A stretch of 64,000 bases of DNA. It comes from Alistipes sp. (GTDB lineage: Bacteria > Bacteroidota > Bacteroidia > Bacteroidales > Rikenellaceae). Both the position numbers and the translations under genes were made by a program. Shown piece by piece: positions 60,288-64,000 of the stretch. The notes beneath the pieces are model-generated. The model made no database searches, had not been told where the DNA came from, and saw only the letters and a list, made by a program, of their open reading frames with translations. The DNA is taken from the NCBI GenBank assembly GCA_017398045.1, contig JAFQHI010000005.1, forward strand, positions 38,357 through 102,356. Direction: 5' to 3'. Within the stretch, counting starts at the first letter, position 1, and each line of letters starts with the position of its first letter.

Positions 60288-60325
60288 AGAGAGAGCGTCA
60301 TCCGGTTGGATGACGCTCTCTTATT
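60288..60325. terminator. Bidirectional terminator between the phosphatase gene and rpoD
   Basis: AGAGAGCGTCATCC pairs perfectly with GGATGACGCTCTCT around a short GGTT-type loop, placed between convergent genes. A CTCTTTAC/CTCTTTCC tract (about 60340-60373) follows toward rpoD. Confidence 0.9.
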
Positions 60326-60375
60326 ATCTAAAAATCTTTGCTCTTCGCTCTTTACTCTTTACTCTTTCCTCTTAA

Positions 60376-61236
60376 TTACCCAAGGTACGATTTCAGCAGC
60401 TTCGAGCGCGACGAGTGGCGGAGGCGGCGGATGGCCTTCTCCTTAATCTGGCGCACACGCTCGCGCGTCAGGTCGAACTTCTCGCCAATCTCCTCCAGGG
60501 TCATCTCCGAGCAACCGATGCCGAAGAAGTACTTGATGATATCGCGCTCACGCTCCGTCAGGGTCTCAAGGGCGCGGTCCACCTCCGTAGCCAACGACTC
60601 GTTAATCAGACCACGGTCGGCGTTGGGCGAGTCGGGATTCACCAACACATCCAACAACGAGTTATCCTCGCCATCGGCAAAGGGAGCATCCACCGAAACG
60701 TGACGACCGGCCACACGCAGCGTGTCGGTCACCTTCTCCTTCGGAAGTTCCAGCTCGTTGGCCAACTCCTCGGGCGACGGAGTGCGCTCATGCTCCTGCT
60801 CGAAACGGGCAAAAGCCTTGTTAATCTTATTGAGCGAGCCTACCTGGTTCAACGGCAGACGCACGATACGCGACTGCTCGGCCAAAGCCTGCAAAATCGA
60901 CTGACGAATCCACCACACGGCATAAGAGATAAACTTAAAACCGCGCGTCTCGTCGAACTTCTCGGCCGCCTTAATCAGACCGAGGTTACCCTCGTTAATC
61001 AGGTCGGGCAGCGAAAGGCCCTGGTTCTGGTATTGCTTGGCCACCGAGACCACGAAACGCAGGTTGGCTTTCGTAAGCTTCTCGAGGGCCTCCTGGTCAC
61101 CCTTCTTGATTCGCTGGGCGAGTTCCACCTCCTCTTCAACGGTGATAAGCTCCTCCTTGCCAATCTCTTGCAGGTATTTATCCAACGAGGCACTCTCACG
61201 GTTGGTAATGGACTTTGTAATCTTTAATTGACGCAT
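60376..61236 (-). CDS. rpoD: Primary RNA polymerase sigma factor (sigma-ABfr type)
   Basis: A 286-aa group 1 sigma factor of the short Bacteroidetes type lacking the long N-terminal region 1.1. Region 1.2 ([15 protein letters not shown]), region 2 ([41 protein letters not shown]), region 3, and region 4 ([22 protein letters not shown]) are complete. This is the factor expected to read the TTTG/TAnnTTTG promoters seen throughout the window. Single gene, convergent with the phosphatase. Confidence 0.97.
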   Translation of the reverse strand: MRQLKITKSITNRESASLDKYLQEIGKEELITVEEEVELAQRIKKGDQEALEKLTKANLRFVVSVAKQYQNQGLSLPDLINEGNLGLIKAAEKFDETRGFKFISYAVWWIRQSILQALAEQSRIVRLPLNQVGSLNKINKAFARFEQEHERTPSPEELANELELPKEKVTDTLRVAGRHVSVDAPFADGEDNSLLDVLVNPDSPNADRGLINESLATEVDRALETLTERERDIIKYFFGIGCSEMTLEEIGEKFDLTRERVRQIKEKAIRRLRHSSRSKLLKSYLG

Positions 61237-61301
61237 ATCTTCACTTTTTAGTCTCTTTCGTGCGGGTTATAAACGCTTTTCCGGCCCCTTTTAGTACGCA
61301 C

Positions 61302-61340
61302 AAAAAAGGACGGCCGGAGAATCAACCAACCGTCCTTTGT
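61302..61340 (-). terminator. Terminator of the DegQ/HtrA gene
   Basis: AAAGGACGG (61305-61313) pairs with CCGTCCTTT (61330-61338); on the minus strand the stem ends in T bases 19 bp after the stop. Confidence 0.88.
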
Positions 61341-61358
61341 CCTTTAACCGGGCCCTCG

Positions 61359-62858
61359 TTACTCTACCAGCACATAGGATGCCGAGCGGCCGTTGGGATA
61401 AATGCCGTCAATCGAGTGAATCTTCCCTGTCAGCTTTTTCAGGTCGGAGAGCGAATAGACGGTGCGATTGTTGATGTGGGTAATCACGAATCCCTCCTTC
61501 ACACGGGCGCGGGCCAGGATGCCATCGGCCTTAATGCCGGCCACCTGCACACCTCCGCGGATATCCAGCTCACGGCACAGCTTCTCGCTCGCATCTACGA
61601 ACTTTCCACCGAGCGACTCGCTCACATCGATATCCTCTTTCGTCAAGAGTTCGGTTTTACCGGCCTTATTACGCAACGTAACCTCAAAAAGTTTCACTTT
61701 GTCGGCTCTTTTTACCGAAATTTTCACCTTATCGTTGGGACTATGGCGGGCAATGCGCTCACGAAACGTACCGGCATCGTTCACCTCCACACCATCGATG
61801 TGGGTGATGATGTCGCCCTTGCGGATTCCCGCCTCCGAAGCGGCTCCGCCCTCCTCGACCGAACCGACATAGATGCCGCCAACCTCTTTGATGCCCGTCT
61901 CTTCGCCCATGTGGTCGATGAAGGTCTGGTCAATAACCTGGAAACCAATACCGAGCAAAGCGCGCTGTACGACACCATACTGCTTCAAATCGACCACCAC
62001 CTTCTTTACGATGGACTCCGGCACGGCAAACGAATAGCCGATGTAGCTGCCCGTCTGCGACTGAATGAGCGTATTGATACCCACCAACTCACCGCGCGTA
62101 TTGACCAGCGCACCGCCCGAATTACCGGGGTTCACAGCGGCATCGGTCTGGATGAAACTCTCAATCGAGAAATCCTCGGGGTCGTTCGAAAGCGCACCCA
62201 GCGAACGCGCCTTGGCACTCACGATACCGGCCGTAATGGTCGATTGCAGGTTGTAGGGCGAACCGATGGCCAGCACCCACTCACCCAGACGCAATGCATC
62301 CGACGAACCAAACGGGAGGGTCGGAAGCCCATCTTGGTCAATCTTCACAAGGGCAATATCGGTAGCCGAATCCTTGCCGACAAGCTCGGCATCAAAGGTA
62401 CGACCATCGTTGAGCGTCACACGCAGCTTCGTTGCTCCATCCACCACATGGTTGTTCGTTACGATGTAGCCATCCTCCGAGATAATCACACCCGAACCAC
62501 CGGCTCTGCGCTCCTGATACTGCGGCTCGGACTGACCGCGACGACCATAGCCCTGCGGAATACCGAAAAATTCGAGGAAGGGGTCATATCCGAACTGCCC
62601 ACGCTGCGGCACCTCGACACGCTGCACCGCCTCGATGTTCACGACCGCCTTCACGGCATTCTCGGCCGCATACGTAAGGTCGGGGTATTTCGACTCCTCG
62701 TAGGCCGTAAAGTGGGTGCCGAGCTGCGTCTGATGCTCGCTCGTAGTGGTGATATACTCAATTTTCGAGGGCATCTGCTCGTTCACATACCAGGCCGACA
62801 CACCTCCGGCTACGGCTGCCACAGCCGCAACCCCTAAAAACATCATTACTTTTCTCAT
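61359..62858 (-). CDS. DegQ/HtrA-family periplasmic serine protease
   Basis: A 499-aa protease-chaperone. One N-terminal hydrophobic segment (about 5-23) anchors or exports it. The trypsin-like domain has catalytic His about 137 (TNNHVVDG), Asp about 167 (SATDIALVKI) and Ser about 247 (NPGNSGGAL). Two PDZ domains follow (about 285-385 and 400-499; KGDIITHIDGVEV and EGFVITHINNRTV). It should degrade damaged envelope proteins. A loop before the protease core (about 85-118) is rich in Gly, Gln and Arg. Single gene. Confidence 0.96.
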   Translation of the reverse strand: MRKVMMFLGVAAVAAVAGGVSAWYVNEQMPSKIEYITTTSEHQTQLGTHFTAYEESKYPDLTYAAENAVKAVVNIEAVQRVEVPQRGQFGYDPFLEFFGIPQGYGRRGQSEPQYQERRAGGSGVIISEDGYIVTNNHVVDGATKLRVTLNDGRTFDAELVGKDSATDIALVKIDQDGLPTLPFGSSDALRLGEWVLAIGSPYNLQSTITAGIVSAKARSLGALSNDPEDFSIESFIQTDAAVNPGNSGGALVNTRGELVGINTLIQSQTGSYIGYSFAVPESIVKKVVVDLKQYGVVQRALLGIGFQVIDQTFIDHMGEETGIKEVGGIYVGSVEEGGAASEAGIRKGDIITHIDGVEVNDAGTFRERIARHSPNDKVKISVKRADKVKLFEVTLRNKAGKTELLTKEDIDVSESLGGKFVDASEKLCRELDIRGGVQVAGIKADGILARARVKEGFVITHINNRTVYSLSDLKKLTGKIHSIDGIYPNGRSASYVLVE

Positions 62859-63015
62859 TTTTCCGTTGTTTAACAGTTATTTAATTGGCGGAAAATTGCT
62901 TCATAGGCATTTAATATCGTTCTCTTTCGCATACACTAACGCAAAGCAAAGCACAAATCGTATGCAGAAAGTAAAAAAGTTGAAAGTTAAGAGCTGAAAA
63001 TAGCCATGCTTATTC
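62859..63015. other. Upstream region of the DegQ gene
   Basis: 157 bp, AT-rich, without a gene. No TAnnTTTG element with proper spacing is visible on the minus strand, so the DegQ promoter may depend on another sigma factor. An AACGCAAAGCAAAGCACAAA run lies near 62940-62958. Confidence 0.35.
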
Positions 63016-63660
63016 TTCGGTCAGCGGCTCGGGCCTGCTAAGAGCAGGCTTTTGCGATTATCTTATCACAGAACAACGGTCGTCAGCTCCAAGGTAAGTC
63101 CCCCTTTTCATAAGGGGGATTTAGGGGGATTGTCTATATAGGTGGCGGCATCATCGCCCGTCAGGAGCGAATGGATGGTGTGTATTAGTGAACTTAACTT
63201 GAGCAACAAAGCCGTTGGCTTTGATTGTTCTTCGGTCGGCGGCGGCTCGGGCCTGCTAAGAGCAGGCTTTTGTGGTTAAGCCTTACAAAGAACTGCAAAG
63301 CCTCCCTTTTCAAAGGGAGGTTTGGAGGGATTGTCTATATAGGAGGCGGCATAATTGACCGTCAATAGCGAGTGAACGGTATGTATTAGTGAGCTTAACT
63401 TGAGCAATAAAGCCAATGGCTTTGATTGCTCTTCGGTCGGCAGCGGCTCGGGCCTGCTAAGAGCAGGCTTTTGCGATTATCATATCACATAACAACGGTC
63501 GTCAGCTCCAAGGTAAGCCTCCCTTTTCAAAGGGAGGTTTGGAGGGATTGTCTATATAGGTGGCGGCATAATTAACCGTCAGTAGCGAGTGGACGGTTTG
63601 TTTTAGTGAGCTTAACTTGAGCAATAAAGCCAAAGGCTTTGATTGCTCTTCGGTCGGCGG
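63016..63660. repeat. Tandem array of three units of about 201-217 bp plus a partial fourth
   Basis: Units begin at about 63016, 63231, 63432 and (partial) 63649, each with TTCGGTC. Each full unit holds GGGCCTGCTAAGAGCAGGCT (hairpin), a palindromic CCTCCCTTTTCAAAGGGAGG or CCCCCTTTTCATAAGGGGG core, GGGATTGTCTATATAGG, GGCGGCAT, and TTAGTG(A/G)(A/G)CTTAACTT, which equals part of the 5S rRNA on the opposite strand. No reading frame is kept across units, so it is non-coding. The array lies downstream of the rRNA operon on the minus strand. Confidence 0.85.
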
Positions 63661-63809
63661 CGGCTCGGCATAGCTCGCGAGCGGCTCTGCGCTCGCCTGG
63701 CACGACCGTCCTCTGTTACACATCGCAGTTAAGCTCACTAATACCTATGAACAACGGCTGCCCGGAAATGGAACAGCCGCCTTCAATTCATACTCGAAAG
63801 GGTATGGAT
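63661..63809. other. Inverted partial 5S/terminator copy facing the rRNA operon
   Basis: Plus-strand AGTTAAGCTCACTAA (63727-63741) is a 5S rRNA sense fragment, and GCCGCCTTCAAT followed by CATACTCGAAAGGGTATGGAT (63778-63809 region) copies the 5S 3' end and terminator in the direction opposite to the true 5S gene. The sequence between these pieces does not look like 5S, so this is a degenerate remnant, not a gene. Confidence 0.6.
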
Positions 63810-63840
63810 AAAAAAAATCCATACCCTTTCGAGTATGGAT
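63810..63840 (-). terminator. Terminator of the rRNA operon
   Basis: On the minus strand ATCCATAC...GTATGGAT (63840-63817) forms a stem and is followed by seven T bases (63816-63810), 6 bp after the 5S 3' end. The region is also one arm of a 21-bp perfect palindrome (63789-63809 with 63817-63837). Confidence 0.9.
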
Positions 63841-63845
63841 TGAAG

Positions 63846-63954
<109 letters not shown>

Positions 63955-64000
63955 AAAAGAACATTTGCTTCATTCTATCGAAGCCTCTCGGATTCATCTG

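Noticed and set aside
63502-63738. A 78-codon frame in the tandem array
   Set aside because: The frame is not kept between repeat units and crosses non-coding hairpins.

Overview
The window looks like chromosome of a Bacteroidetes gut bacterium. Reasons: SusC/SusD pairs, lipoproteins with Bacteroidetes-type signals, promoters of the form TTTG-N19/21-TAnnTTTG, an FrdCAB complex of Bacteroides type, the short primary sigma factor (286 aa), GldH, and almost no Shine-Dalgarno sequences. The fairly high GC and the gene style suggest Alistipes or another Rikenellaceae member; this genus call is inference.

Left end (1-18.2 kb): a polysaccharide utilisation locus on the minus strand, in transcription order MFS sugar transporter, SusC, SusD, SusE-like, a giant SusF-like protein of 1323 aa with a tandem array of carbohydrate-binding modules, a GH13 alpha-amylase with a BACON domain, and a GH53 galactanase cut by the window edge. 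Diverging from it is a LytS/LytTR two-component pair followed by a CE1-type esterase. The divergent intergenic region holds three direct repeats spaced exactly 21 bp, two of them reading CCGTTCGTC on the minus strand, the known core of the LytTR regulator AlgR site. They sit just upstream of the predicted promoter of the transporter-sus operon, so the LytTR regulator is the likely controller of the locus. The regulator gene carries a G9 tract that could switch it by slippage.

Middle (18.2-42 kb): K+ uptake (TrkH/KtrB-like plus an RCK protein lacking its C-terminal domain), purC, a YgjP-like metallopeptidase, tRNA-Leu(CAA) with a 56-bp duplicate of its 3' end plus terminator some 300 bp downstream, a SulP transporter, uvrC-menA-CPBP protease, 5-formyl-THF cyclo-ligase, the fumarate reductase/succinate dehydrogenase operon, a three-gene hydrolase/dehydrogenase operon, two TlpA-like thioredoxin lipoproteins (the upstream promoter has a C9 tract exactly in its -33/-7 spacer), and a first BlaI/M56 system.

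Right part (40.7-64 kb): a ComEA-like HhH protein, rpsU, an M16 protease, a DUF456 protein, rpsF-rpsR-rplI, adk, thiL, a glycosyltransferase-like orphan, a MATE pump, ricT-gldH-trmB, a second M56/BlaI system whose M56 protein has a BatD-like domain and two TonB-C-like domains, ung with a GH28 polygalacturonase, alkaline phosphatase, rpoD, a DegQ/HtrA protease, a tandem repeat array containing 5S rRNA fragments, and the 5S rRNA at the end of an rRNA operon that enters from the right on the minus strand.

The intergenic regions carry dispersed non-coding families: 10-bp-periodic CTAAAGG/CTTAAGG arrays (five loci, three arranged as inverted arms), terminator hairpins sharing a GGGNGTGTCC-like stem, and CTCTTTC tracts. 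These, the LytTR operator array, the two homopolymer switches and the tRNA-Leu duplication are the most noteworthy observations.
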